Below the pieces are notes generated by a model that did not search any database, was not told the DNA's origin, and was given only the letters and a program-made list of their open reading frames with translations. This document shows, in pieces, positions 8,555 to 17,470 of a DNA stretch of 64,000 nt. Position numbers and translations under genes: made by a program. The stretch is from Christensenellaceae bacterium. Lineage in GTDB: Bacteria > Bacillota > Clostridia > Christensenellales > Aristaeellaceae. Position 1 is the stretch's first letter, and every line of letters starts with the position of its first letter. The stretch spans positions 72,921 to 136,920 of the forward strand of contig JAFLST010000002.1 of NCBI GenBank assembly GCA_022510815.1, written 5' to 3'.

Positions 8555-11194
8555 ATGGCGAAGAAGTATGTATACCTCTTCAAGGAAGGCAACGCCAACA
8601 TGCGCGAGCTGCTGGGCGGCAAGGGCGCGAACCTTGCCGAGATGACCAGTCTGGGCATGCCCGTGCCTCAGGGCTTCACGGTCACCACGGAAGCCTGCAC
8701 CCGTTACTACACCGACGGCAAGGTCATCGGCGATGATATCGTCGAGCAGATCTACGCCGCTCTGGCCGAGACCGAGAAGATCGCTGGCAAGAAGTTCGGC
8801 GACGAGAACGATCCGTTCCTTGTCTCCGTTCGTTCCGGTGCCCGCGCCTCCATGCCCGGCATGATGGATACCATCCTGAACCTTGGCCTGACCGATAAGT
8901 CTGTCGTTGGTCTGGCGAACCTGACCAACAACGAGCACTTCGCTTATGACGCCTATCGCCGCTTCATCGCGATGTTCTCCGACGTCGTTATGGAGATTCC
9001 GAAGAGCGAGTTCGAGGATGTTCTCGACGAGTTCAAGGAGAAGAAGGGCGTCAAGTTTGACCGTGACCTCGACGCTGAGGACCTCAAGGCTGTCGTCGTT
9101 CGGTTCAAGGAGATCTACAAGAACCACATGGGCGTTGACTTCCCGCAGGATCCCAAGGTTCAGCTGATGGAGTCCGTCAAGGCCGTGTTCCGTTCTTGGG
9201 ACAACCCCCGCGCCATCTACTATCGCCGCATGAACGACATCCCCGGCGACTGGGGCACTGCCGTCAACGTGCAGTCCATGGTCTTTGGCAACATGGGCGA
9301 GACCTCCGGCACCGGCGTGGCCTTCACCCGTAACCCCTCTACCGGCGAGAAGAAGCTGTACGGCGAGTACCTGCTGAACGCTCAGGGCGAGGACGTTGTC
9401 GCGGGTATCCGCACGCCCCAGCCCATCTCCCAGCTGCAGGAGCAGATGCCCGAAGTGTACCAGCAGTTCGTTGATATCGCTGCCAAGCTGGAAGCGCACT
9501 ATCGCGACATGCAGGACATGGAGTACACCATCGAGCGCGGCAAGCTGTTCATGCTCCAGACCCGCAACGGCAAGCGTACCGCCGCGGCCGCTCTGAAGAT
9601 CGCCGTCGATCTGGTCGACGAGGGCGTGCTCTCTGAGGAAGAGGCTGTCCTGAAGGTTGAGCCCAAGCAGCTCGACACCCTGCTGCACCCCAACTTCGAT
9701 GCTGACGCTGTGAAGAAGGCGCCCGTCATCGCGAAGGGCCTGCCCGCTTCTCCCGGTGCTGCCACCGGCGCGATCTACTTCACCGCTGACGAAGCGGCCG
9801 CCCATGGCAAGAACAAGGAGAAGGTCATCCTCGTGCGCAAGGAGACCACGCCTGAGGACATCGAGGGCATGGACTTCTCTCAGGGCATCCTGACCGTCTT
9901 CGGCGGCATGACCTCTCACGCGGCTGTCGTTGCCCGCGGCATGGGCCGTGCGGCTGTCGTCGGCTGCGGCGAGCTGAAGGTCAATGAGGAAGCCAAGACC
10001 CTGACCGTTGGCGACAAGGTCTATCATGAGGGCGACTTCATCTCTCTGGATGGCTCCACCGGCAACGTCTACGATGGCCAGATCGCGACCGTCGAGGCTT
10101 CCATCTCCGGCGATTTCGCCCGCTTCATGAGCTGGGCTGACGCGGCTCGCAAGCTGACCGTCCGCACCAACGCCGATACCCCCCGCGATACCAAGCAGGC
10201 GGTTGCCTTCGGCGCCGAGGGCATCGGTCTGTGCCGTACCGAGCACATGTTCTTCGAGGCCGACCGTATCGCGGCTGTCCGTGAGATGATCCTCTCCGAC
10301 ACCAAGGAACAGCGCGAAAAGGCTCTGGCGAAGATCCTGCCGATGCAGCAGGGCGACTTCGAGGCCATGTACAAGGCTCTGGAAGGCCGTCCCATGACCG
10401 TCCGCTATCTGGATCCGCCGCTCCATGAGTTCGTGCCCCATGTGGACATGACCGAGGAGATCGAGGGCCTGGCCAAGAATCTGGGCATCTCTACCGACGA
10501 GGTCATCACCAAGATCAACGCGCTGCACGAGTCCAACCCCATGATGGGTCACCGCGGCTGCCGTCTGGCCGTCACCTATCCGGAGATCGCCGAGATGCAG
10601 ACCCGCGCTGTCATTCAGGCCGCGATCAACGTCAAGAAGGAATGCGGCTATGACATCGTGCCCGAGATCATGATCCCGCTGGTCGGCTCCAAGAAGGAGC
10701 TGGGCTTCGTCAAGGCTATCGTTGACGAGACCGCCAAGAAGGTCTTTGAGGAGCAGGGCGTGACCCTCGAGTATCACGTCGGCACCATGATCGAGATTCC
10801 GCGCGCGGCCGTCACCGCCGACGAGATCGCCGAGCATGCCGAGTTCTTCTCCTTCGGCACCAACGACCTGACCCAGATGACCTTCGGCTTCTCCCGTGAC
10901 GACGCCGGCAAGTTCCTGGGCAGCTACTATGACAACAAGATCTTCGAGAGCGATCCCTTCGCCCGTCTGGACACCGACGGCGTTGGCAAGCTGGTGCAGA
11001 TGGCCGCGGATCTGGGCCGCAAGACCCGTCCGAACATCAAGCTGGGCATCTGCGGCGAGCACGGCGGCGACCCGAGCACCATCATGTTCTGCCACAAGGT
11101 TGGCCTGAACTATGTGTCCTGCTCGCCCTTCCGTGTTCCGATCGCCCGTCTGGCTGCGGCTCATGCTGCGATCATGGAAAAGCAGGCGAAGTAA
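8555..11194 (+). CDS. ppdK: Pyruvate, phosphate dikinase
   Basis: 879 aa; GGKGANLAEMTSLGMPVPQGFTVTTEAC, catalytic His loop GGMTSHAAVVARGMGRAAVVGC, C-terminal GICGEHGGDPSTIMFCHKVGLNYVSCSPFRVPIARLAAA. Confidence 0.98.
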   Translation: MAKKYVYLFKEGNANMRELLGGKGANLAEMTSLGMPVPQGFTVTTEACTRYYTDGKVIGDDIVEQIYAALAETEKIAGKKFGDENDPFLVSVRSGARASMPGMMDTILNLGLTDKSVVGLANLTNNEHFAYDAYRRFIAMFSDVVMEIPKSEFEDVLDEFKEKKGVKFDRDLDAEDLKAVVVRFKEIYKNHMGVDFPQDPKVQLMESVKAVFRSWDNPRAIYYRRMNDIPGDWGTAVNVQSMVFGNMGETSGTGVAFTRNPSTGEKKLYGEYLLNAQGEDVVAGIRTPQPISQLQEQMPEVYQQFVDIAAKLEAHYRDMQDMEYTIERGKLFMLQTRNGKRTAAAALKIAVDLVDEGVLSEEEAVLKVEPKQLDTLLHPNFDADAVKKAPVIAKGLPASPGAATGAIYFTADEAAAHGKNKEKVILVRKETTPEDIEGMDFSQGILTVFGGMTSHAAVVARGMGRAAVVGCGELKVNEEAKTLTVGDKVYHEGDFISLDGSTGNVYDGQIATVEASISGDFARFMSWADAARKLTVRTNADTPRDTKQAVAFGAEGIGLCRTEHMFFEADRIAAVREMILSDTKEQREKALAKILPMQQGDFEAMYKALEGRPMTVRYLDPPLHEFVPHVDMTEEIEGLAKNLGISTDEVITKINALHESNPMMGHRGCRLAVTYPEIAEMQTRAVIQAAINVKKECGYDIVPEIMIPLVGSKKELGFVKAIVDETAKKVFEEQGVTLEYHVGTMIEIPRAAVTADEIAEHAEFFSFGTNDLTQMTFGFSRDDAGKFLGSYYDNKIFESDPFARLDTDGVGKLVQMAADLGRKTRPNIKLGICGEHGGDPSTIMFCHKVGLNYVSCSPFRVPIARLAAAHAAIMEKQAK

Positions 11195-11208
11195 TCTTCA
11201 CCTAATAG

Positions 11209-11242
11209 AGGCGGCTTCCTGAAAGGGGAGCCGTCTTTTTCG
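11209..11242 (+). terminator. Terminator after ppdK
   Basis: aggcggcttcctgaaaggggagccgtctttttc: imperfect hairpin followed by TTTTT. Confidence 0.6.
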
Positions 11243-11356
11243 TGGAAGACAGGTGTCTTTGCGGTCTGTGGTCGCGGTTGCGCGTGCAAAGCGTTGGGAA
11301 AAAAGCGGCGCTTCCTCGGCGTCTTCTAACCTTGCCTGCGTCGTGCGGCTTGTCGG

Positions 11357-11385
11357 TTGACAAAAGATGCCACCGATGATAGAAT
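11357..11385 (+). promoter_or_regulatory. Promoter TTGACA-17-TAGAAT
   Basis: -35 11357-11362, -10 11380-11385, 17-bp spacer; upstream of the small membrane protein gene. Confidence 0.7.
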
Positions 11386-11465
11386 GATCACAGTATTTCT
11401 GCGGCATAGCAAGACCGTGGGCATCGGATGACACCGAGTAAGCCGAGGAAAAGGGAGGAACGGGC

Positions 11466-11747
11466 ATGAAAGTCTTTGGCACGATTCTGTTGATTATGGG
11501 CATTGCCTGTGCGCTGTGCGGGCTTTACGGCTTTTATGCGATCACGCAGTCGCAGGTAGATTCTGTGCTGGGCCTGAGCGTCGATAACGCTATCGCGATG
11601 ATGCGCGCCTTCGGAGCGACCCGCCAATTGAGCCTCGCTGATCAGGTGACGCTGTTTGCGCTGGAGAACCGCATGCTCCTGCTGATCAGCGGTCTGATTG
11701 CGGCAGCCGCGGGATTCTGCGTCCATATTGTCGCCAAGAAACAATGA
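11466..11747 (+). CDS. Small membrane protein, two predicted TM segments, unknown function
   Basis: 93 aa with hydrophobic N- and C-terminal segments; RBS gggaggaacgggc; own promoter and terminator. Confidence 0.65.
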   Translation: MKVFGTILLIMGIACALCGLYGFYAITQSQVDSVLGLSVDNAIAMMRAFGATRQLSLADQVTLFALENRMLLLISGLIAAAAGFCVHIVAKKQ

Positions 11748-11758
11748 GCATCAGAAAA

Positions 11759-11788
11759 GCACCCTGCATGACGCAGGGTGCCTTTTTT
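11759..11788. terminator. Terminator between convergent genes
   Basis: GCACCCTGC-ATGAC-GCAGGGTGC then CTTTTTT on + strand. Confidence 0.8.
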
Positions 11789-11808
11789 GTGCAGACGAAC
11801 AGAAACCG

Positions 11809-12150
11809 TCAGAAGTTGCCGCCGTTCCAGCCCCATGTGCCGATTTCCTCATAGGTGACATAAATCCGGTTGGGGTCAAGCTCGAGCTCCTCGCGGAGAA
11901 TATCGGTGAGGGCTTCGGTGAGCTTGGCATAGGCATCCTCGGTTCCGGCGCCGAAGAGCTTCACATGGCAGATGGCGCAGGGCTCGTCGGAACCCTGAAA
12001 ATACATGGACGCATTGCCGCGGAAGGAGAGCATCAGCCAGCTTTCTGTCTTGCCGGGAATCAGCTCGATGGCCTGTCCCATGCGCTCCTTGATGGCCTGC
12101 TCCTTGCGCCCGGGAATGGCGATATTCGCGGTCGTCTCAATGTAAGGCAT
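11809..12150 (-). CDS. Macrophage migration inhibitory factor (MIF)-like tautomerase
   Basis: Starts MPYIETTANIAI (Pro after Met), contains GSDEPCAICHVK and NRIYVTYEEIGTWGWNGGNF, matching the MIF layout SSEPCALC...DRVYINYYD...VGWN. Start moved to ATG 12150 so Pro is residue 2. Confidence 0.85.
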   Translation of the reverse strand: MPYIETTANIAIPGRKEQAIKERMGQAIELIPGKTESWLMLSFRGNASMYFQGSDEPCAICHVKLFGAGTEDAYAKLTEALTDILREELELDPNRIYVTYEEIGTWGWNGGNF

Positions 12151-12172
12151 CGTTGAAACCTCCATAACCTTG

Positions 12173-13606
12173 TCAGACGTTCAGTTCCTGCTTCTCGCCG
12201 AGAATGGCTGCATTGTCCTTGAGCAGCGGGCGGATAACCTCGGCCAGATATTCCTCCACCTGCTGGGCGGAGCGGCCCGTGAACTGTTCCGGCTTGAGGA
12301 TGGCCTCGACCTCCTCGCGGGTGACCATGAAGGCAGGGTCAGCGCAGATGCGGTCGATCAGGTCGTTCGCGCCGCCTTCCTCCTTGACAACCCGCGCTGC
12401 CGCCTGAGAATGCACGCGCAGCTTCTCGTGCAGCTCCTGCCTGTTGCCGCCCTTGCTGACCGCGTCCATCATGATATTCTCCGTCGCCATGAAGGGCAGC
12501 TCGTTCATCACCCGGGTGCGGACGACCTTCTCGTAGACCATCAGGCCATCGCAGACGTTCATCATGATGTTCAGGATCGCGTCGATGCCGAGGAAAGCCT
12601 CCGCCACCGCGATGCGCTTGTTGGCGCTGTCGTCGAGGGTGCGCTCGAAGAACTGCGTCCCGGCGGTCAGCGCGGCGTTCAGGGTGTCGACCATGACGTA
12701 GCGGGACAGAGCGTTGATGCGCTCGCAGCGCATGGGATTGCGTTTGTAGGGCATGGCCGAGGAGCCGATCTGGCTCTTCTCGAAGGGCTCTTCCATCTCC
12801 TTGAAGTTCGCCAGCAGCCGCATGTCGTAGGCGAACTTGCTGGCCGTCTGCGCGACGCCGGAAAGGGTCGAGACGACCATGTAGTCCATTTTGCGGGAGT
12901 AGGTCTGGCCGGACACGGGCACTACCTTGTCAAAGCCCATGGTTGCGGCAATGTCCGCTTCGACGGCCTTGATCTTCGCGCTGTCCCCGTGGAACAGCTC
13001 CATGAAGCTGGCCTGCGTGCCGGTTGTGCCCTTGGAGCCCAGCAGCGCAAGGCTCTCAACCCGGTGCTCCAGCTCGAGGTAGTCCATGTACAGCTCGTTG
13101 AGCCAGAGGGTCGCGCGCTTGCCGACGGTGGTGAGCTGCGCGGGCTGCAGGTGGGTGTAGGCGAGGGCGGGCATGGCCTTGTACTGATCGGCAAAGTCAG
13201 CCAGCAGCGCGATGACGTTGAGCAGCTTGCGCCGGACAACCTGCAGGCCCTGCCGCATGATGATCACGTCGGTGTTGTCGCCGACGTAGCAGCTCGTCGC
13301 GCCCAGATGGATGATGCCCGCCGCCTTGGGACACTGCAGTCCATAGGCATAGACGTGGCTCATCACGTCGTGGCGGCATTCCTTTTCGCGGCGGATGGCA
13401 TCGTCATAGTTAATGTCTTCGGCATGGGCTTCCAGCTCGGCGATCTGCTCGTCGGTGATGGCAAGGCCCTGCTTCTGCTCGGCTTTCGCCAGAGCGATCC
13501 ACAGCCTGCGCCATGTGCGGAACTTGTTGTCCTCAGAGAAAATGAACTGCATCTCCTTGCTGGCGTACCGCGTGGAGAAGGGGCTGATGTAGGTGTCGTG
13601 CGCCAT
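12173..13606 (-). CDS. purB: Adenylosuccinate lyase
   Basis: 477 aa; YISPFSTRYASKEMQFIFSEDNKFRTWRRLW; signature GSSAMPYKRNPMRCE. Confidence 0.96.
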   Translation of the reverse strand: MAHDTYISPFSTRYASKEMQFIFSEDNKFRTWRRLWIALAKAEQKQGLAITDEQIAELEAHAEDINYDDAIRREKECRHDVMSHVYAYGLQCPKAAGIIHLGATSCYVGDNTDVIIMRQGLQVVRRKLLNVIALLADFADQYKAMPALAYTHLQPAQLTTVGKRATLWLNELYMDYLELEHRVESLALLGSKGTTGTQASFMELFHGDSAKIKAVEADIAATMGFDKVVPVSGQTYSRKMDYMVVSTLSGVAQTASKFAYDMRLLANFKEMEEPFEKSQIGSSAMPYKRNPMRCERINALSRYVMVDTLNAALTAGTQFFERTLDDSANKRIAVAEAFLGIDAILNIMMNVCDGLMVYEKVVRTRVMNELPFMATENIMMDAVSKGGNRQELHEKLRVHSQAAARVVKEEGGANDLIDRICADPAFMVTREEVEAILKPEQFTGRSAQQVEEYLAEVIRPLLKDNAAILGEKQELNV

Positions 13607-13638
13607 AAAGATCGGCCTCCTTGGTAATGTTCACTGGT

Positions 13639-13667
13639 ATTGTACAGGAAGATGCGCCGGAATGCAA
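13639..13667 (-). promoter_or_regulatory. purB promoter TTGCAT-17-TACAAT on minus strand
   Basis: -10 complement ATTGTA 13639-13644; -35 complement ATGCAA 13662-13667; 17-bp spacer. Confidence 0.65.
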
Positions 13668-13692
13668 GGGGAATCATGGGAAAGTTGCCTGT

Positions 13693-14535
13693 TCATGTGG
13701 AAGACAGAGACGCTGTGGCTGCCATCCACCGGGGCAGGATAGCGGTCGAAATGCTCTGCTCATGGGACGCGGCAGCACCCTCGGCAAGGGCCTGCGCATC
13801 GCTGTCAAACCAGCGCATGGACTGCAGAATGCTCTCCCGCATCAGGGAGAAATCCTCTGTGCAGCCGTACCTCTTCAGGTGCTGCTGATAGGACGCGGGC
13901 AGATGATTCAGCTTGTTGGCGCTGCCGCCCCACGGGAGGCGGTCGAGAGCCGTCAGCAGCAGGGAAGCATGAGCGTCCATCATGGTCCGCAGCACGGCTT
14001 CCAGCTTGAAAAAGTCGCGCCTGACCAGATATTTGGCCGACAGGTGCGCGTGATACCAGTAGGTGTCAATGAGACGCTGCGCGTCGTCCTGCCAGAGGCT
14101 GTTCGAGGGAGCGTTGGCCGCCAGCGCGGCAACCGAGCCGTTTCGATCGAAAATGATATTCTCCCGCTGCAAATCGGCGTAATGCACCCGGCAGATGCCG
14201 TCGTCAAGGCGCTCGCTGTTCAGCAGGAACACATCATATACAACCAGCTTGCCGCCGAGCTCGAGCAGATAGCCGTTGTTGACGATGGAATCGCCGTTGA
14301 AGCCCTCGGGCCAGCAGAGAACCACCCTGTCGCAGCAGGTTTCCAGCCACGAGGTCACGTTCGCCGCAACGTCGGCAAAGCGCTCGCCCGCAATCAGAAA
14401 AACGACGTCAAGGTCGGAGTGCTCGTCCGTCTGCTGACGGGAAGCCGAGCCGAAATACCATGCGCCAAGAACTTCCGGCTGGCTTTGCATGCGGCGAACG
14501 ACGCGCTCGTGAATGGTGAGCAGTTCCTGTATCAT
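13693..14535 (-). CDS. Nucleotidyltransferase-fold protein (aminoglycoside adenylyltransferase-like)
   Basis: WYFGSASRQQTDEHSDLDVVFLI: G-S...DxD nucleotidyltransferase motif. Start placed at MIQELLTIHERVV. Confidence 0.6.
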   Translation of the reverse strand: MIQELLTIHERVVRRMQSQPEVLGAWYFGSASRQQTDEHSDLDVVFLIAGERFADVAANVTSWLETCCDRVVLCWPEGFNGDSIVNNGYLLELGGKLVVYDVFLLNSERLDDGICRVHYADLQRENIIFDRNGSVAALAANAPSNSLWQDDAQRLIDTYWYHAHLSAKYLVRRDFFKLEAVLRTMMDAHASLLLTALDRLPWGGSANKLNHLPASYQQHLKRYGCTEDFSLMRESILQSMRWFDSDAQALAEGAAASHEQSISTAILPRWMAATASLSST

Positions 14536-14580
14536 GATGAATCCCGCCGTTTCAGAAGATATTGAGCTCATGATAGCACA

Positions 14581-14606
14581 GAAAAAAAGGCGCGTCAATC
14601 GCGCCT
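14581..14606 (-). terminator. Terminator for the flippase gene
   Basis: Minus strand AGGCGCG-ATTGA-CGCGCCT followed by TTTTTT. Confidence 0.75.
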
Positions 14607-14610
14607 GTCG

Positions 14611-15900
14611 TTATTTGTTCGCTGTGCGTCTGATCGCACGGATCAGCACAACGGCGCACCATGCCATCCGCACCACATGCCCGACCAGCATCGCGATGGC
14701 TGCGCCGTAGAGCCGCAGGTACGGCAGGGGAGTCAGCCACGCGGTCAGCAGCAGGGTCACGATGCTGCCCACGATGGTGCCTGTGAGCGTCTTCTGCTGG
14801 AGGCCGAGGCCCGTCACCATGCCCGAGAGCACCTGATGCACGGAGAAAATCAGCGCCATGGGGCTCAGCAGGCGGATCAGCGGCGAAAGCGCCGGGGTCT
14901 TGTAAAGTGATTCGCCGAGCACGCCCGCGAGCATGAACAGCCCGATCATGGCGAGCAGGCCAATGCCCGCAGAGGACAGAGTTAGCACGCGCATGGTATG
15001 CCGGAGGCGCTGTGGCTGATGCTCCTGACGGGAGACGGCAGGGGTCGCGATCATGCACACGGCGCTCGTCACGATGCCGGGGAGCATCATCAGGGGTAGC
15101 GCCATGCCGTTGAGCAGGCCGAACTGAGCTGTCGCCGCCGCGGCTGACAGTCCCGAACGACGCAGGCATACCGGCAGCAGGATGGCTGTCAGAGTGCGCA
15201 TGCCGGTGAGGCACAGGCGGGAGAGCGTCATGGGCGTGGAGAGGCGAAACAGCTCTCGGGTCAGCTCGCGCTGGGGCGGCTCATGGGTCCAGTGGCCGCG
15301 CAGAACACGGCGGAACAGCAGAAGCGCCACCACGCCCGCGGCGATCTCGGCTATTCCCGGCAGCGCGGCAGTCAGCGCGACGCTCCGCCCAGCCAGCAGC
15401 ATGAGCAGCGCCGCCGACAGCCCGAAGCGCACTGTCTGTTCGGCGCACTCGTTCAGCGCGGGCGCGCGCATGTTCTCCAGCCCGTAACAATAGCCGCAGT
15501 AGGCCGCGCAGAGGCCCAGCAGCAGCACGTCCGGCGCGCTGGTGAGGATGGCGGGCAACGTGCGCATGTCGCCCAGCAGCCACGCCAGAGCCGGGGATAG
15601 CAGCACCAGCGCGGGTGCCAGCAGCAGCGACATCCACAGCACCAGCGACTGTCCGGCCCGCAGTACGGCGCGCGCTTCCTCTCCTTCGCGCTGGGCGGTG
15701 AGACGGCTCATGGCCGCGGGAATGCCGGAGGTCACCGGGGTGATGGCCAGCATGATGACCGAATGGGACAGCTCCATCACGCCCATGGCTTCCGCGCCCA
15801 TCAGCCGGGCCAGCATGAGCCGCATCGCAAAGCCGATGCCGCGGGTGTATCCGTTCGCCAATGTAAGCGTCATGGCCTGACGGCGCAAGGTGGCGCGCAT
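14611..15900 (-). CDS. SpoVB/MurJ-like polysaccharide flippase (MATE/MOP superfamily)
   Basis: 429 aa polytopic; NGYTRGIGFAMRLMLARLMGAEAMGVMELSHSVIMLAITPVTSGIPAAMSRL is SpoVB-like. Confidence 0.8.
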   Translation of the reverse strand: MRATLRRQAMTLTLANGYTRGIGFAMRLMLARLMGAEAMGVMELSHSVIMLAITPVTSGIPAAMSRLTAQREGEEARAVLRAGQSLVLWMSLLLAPALVLLSPALAWLLGDMRTLPAILTSAPDVLLLGLCAAYCGYCYGLENMRAPALNECAEQTVRFGLSAALLMLLAGRSVALTAALPGIAEIAAGVVALLLFRRVLRGHWTHEPPQRELTRELFRLSTPMTLSRLCLTGMRTLTAILLPVCLRRSGLSAAAATAQFGLLNGMALPLMMLPGIVTSAVCMIATPAVSRQEHQPQRLRHTMRVLTLSSAGIGLLAMIGLFMLAGVLGESLYKTPALSPLIRLLSPMALIFSVHQVLSGMVTGLGLQQKTLTGTIVGSIVTLLLTAWLTPLPYLRLYGAAIAMLVGHVVRMAWCAVVLIRAIRRTANK

Positions 15901-15954
15901 AGGTTCATCTCCTTCGTCAGGGGATGCTATGCGGCTGACCCGCCGCTCATGCAG

Positions 15955-15983
15955 TTGACAGATCGCTCTGCTTTCTATATAAT
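15955..15983 (+). promoter_or_regulatory. Full-consensus sigma-A promoter TTGACA-17-TATAAT
   Basis: -35 15955-15960, -10 15978-15983, 17-bp spacer. Confidence 0.85.
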
Positions 15984-16025
15984 ATTGTCAAACAATCGTG
16001 AAATATCGTTGAAAGGGTGATACCC

Positions 16026-16487
16026 GTGAACAAGTGGGACGACCGCTTTATGGAGATGGCGCATGTCATCGCGGGCTGGACGAGCTGCTATATGCCGGGC
16101 CGGAGCATCGGCTGCGTGATCGTCAAGGACAAGCGTATCATGACCACCGGTTATAACGGCGCGCCTGCTGGCCTTCGTACCTGCAAGGAGCGGGGAGAGT
16201 GCATGCGCCGTCGGCTGGGTATCGAATCCGGCACCCGGGCGGAGCTGTGCTATGCCATTCATGCCGAGCAGAACGCCATCATTCAGGCCGCCAAGCTGGG
16301 CGTGTCCATCGACGGCGCGACGCTCTACTGCACGCATCAGCCCTGCAGCGTCTGCGCGAAAATGATCATCAACGCGGGCATCAAGCGCGTGGTTTATCAG
16401 CAGGGCTATCCGGACGAGTTCTCGCTGGAGATTTTCCGGGAAGCGAACGTTCAGCTTGAACGCTACGAGCCGGAAGAACGGGCGTAA
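16026..16487 (+). CDS. dCMP deaminase / ComEB-family deaminase
   Basis: Zn motifs HAEQNAII and CTHQPCSVCAKMIINAGIKRVVY. GTG 16026 preferred because gaaaggg lies about 8 nt upstream. Confidence 0.9.
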   Translation: MNKWDDRFMEMAHVIAGWTSCYMPGRSIGCVIVKDKRIMTTGYNGAPAGLRTCKERGECMRRRLGIESGTRAELCYAIHAEQNAIIQAAKLGVSIDGATLYCTHQPCSVCAKMIINAGIKRVVYQQGYPDEFSLEIFREANVQLERYEPEERA

Positions 16488-16490
16488 GAC

Positions 16491-16518
16491 AAAAAAAGCG
16501 GGAGGGGCAGCCTCCCGC
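16491..16518 (-). terminator. Hairpin terminator between convergent genes
   Basis: GCGGGAGG-GGCAG-CCTCCCGC; T-run on the minus strand (aaaaaaa on +). Confidence 0.7.
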
Positions 16519-16589
16519 ACCCACTCCCGAAAGGCGTCGACGATCCGTTACGGGATGGAAAATGGTCTATCGCATGACATGTAACAGAG

Positions 16590-17369
16590 TTATTCCTTCG
16601 GGTAGGGTTCCTGACCGATGCACCAGCCGCGCAGCTTATTGACAGAGCGTTCCACCGCGTCGCGGCTGTTCTTCCACGGCTCGGAGGCAAAGCGGTAATC
16701 GAACTTTTTGATGAACCAGCTGATCTCCTCCTGCATCCTGTCGAAGGCTTCCGTCTCCAGCCTGACCAGCGTGTCGGTGAACTCAGCCAGCTCCTTGCTG
16801 TTCAGTTCCTGCGGGGCAAAGCGCATCAGCTCCGCCGCATGGGGGAGGCACACGCCCTTTCCGGCGGCAAAGGCCCTGCGGAAATCAGATTCGTTCTTGT
16901 ACAGATGGAAAAAGGTGTGCAGATAGCGCGCCATGTTTTCGTTAATGCTGTCGCAGACCACGCAGGTCTCGGTGATCTTTTCGAGGTCGCGCAGATCGTT
17001 CTCCAGTGCCTTTTTAGGGCTGGGGGCCTTGCCGGAGAGCCGGTCGACCAGCGAAGCCTGCGACGCGCCCTTAGCGGACTGCTTCATCCCCTTAAGCGTC
17101 TTGGCAAGCCGGGCGCGGGTTTCCGCGAGATGGGATTCGAGCATCAGCGCGTGACCCAGACGGTTGTCCACGGCAAAGAGCATCTCCTGGTGATGCCGGC
17201 AGAAGCCCTTCTTGTTGACCTGAATACGGGTATCCGGCTCCATGACCGACGCGCCGAGAAAGCGGTCGACCTCGCCGACCTCCATCTTTCGCCGGAGAGA
17301 GCACAGCAGGCATTCGCCGTCCAGTTTCATTGAATCCCAGACCGGGATCGTATCAAGATGGTAATTCAT
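16590..17369 (-). CDS. DUF6062-like conserved protein with CxxC and Cx2H-type motifs
   Basis: 259 aa; MNYHLDTIPVWDSMKLDGECLLCSLRRKMEVGEVDRFLGASVMEPDTRIQVNKKGFCRHHQEML. Confidence 0.6.
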   Translation of the reverse strand: MNYHLDTIPVWDSMKLDGECLLCSLRRKMEVGEVDRFLGASVMEPDTRIQVNKKGFCRHHQEMLFAVDNRLGHALMLESHLAETRARLAKTLKGMKQSAKGASQASLVDRLSGKAPSPKKALENDLRDLEKITETCVVCDSINENMARYLHTFFHLYKNESDFRRAFAAGKGVCLPHAAELMRFAPQELNSKELAEFTDTLVRLETEAFDRMQEEISWFIKKFDYRFASEPWKNSRDAVERSVNKLRGWCIGQEPYPKE

Positions 17370-17395
17370 GGCTGTCCTCCGATGCTGTTTTTCTT

Positions 17396-17424
17396 ATCGT
17401 AACATGCCCTGCACCGTTTGACAA
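17396..17424 (-). promoter_or_regulatory. Promoter TTGTCA-17-TACGAT on minus strand
   Basis: -10 complement ATCGTA 17396-17401; -35 complement TGACAA 17419-17424; 17-bp spacer. Confidence 0.55.
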
Positions 17425-17470
17425 GCATTTTTTCCGCCGCAGGACGCATAGGCTCTCCCACAAGGAGGGG

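Noticed and set aside
8300-11164. 954-aa ORF antisense to ppdK
   Set aside because: Mirror-frame ORF produced by GC-rich codon bias over a clearly coding ppdK; low-complexity His/Leu/Gly/Asp-rich translation with no family resemblance.
12170-13627. 485-aa + strand ORF over purB
   Set aside because: Antisense of adenylosuccinate lyase; no independent support.
17418-17446. Divergent + strand promoter using TTGACA at 17418
   Set aside because: No acceptable -10 at 16-18 bp downstream; the minus-strand reading of the same box is better.
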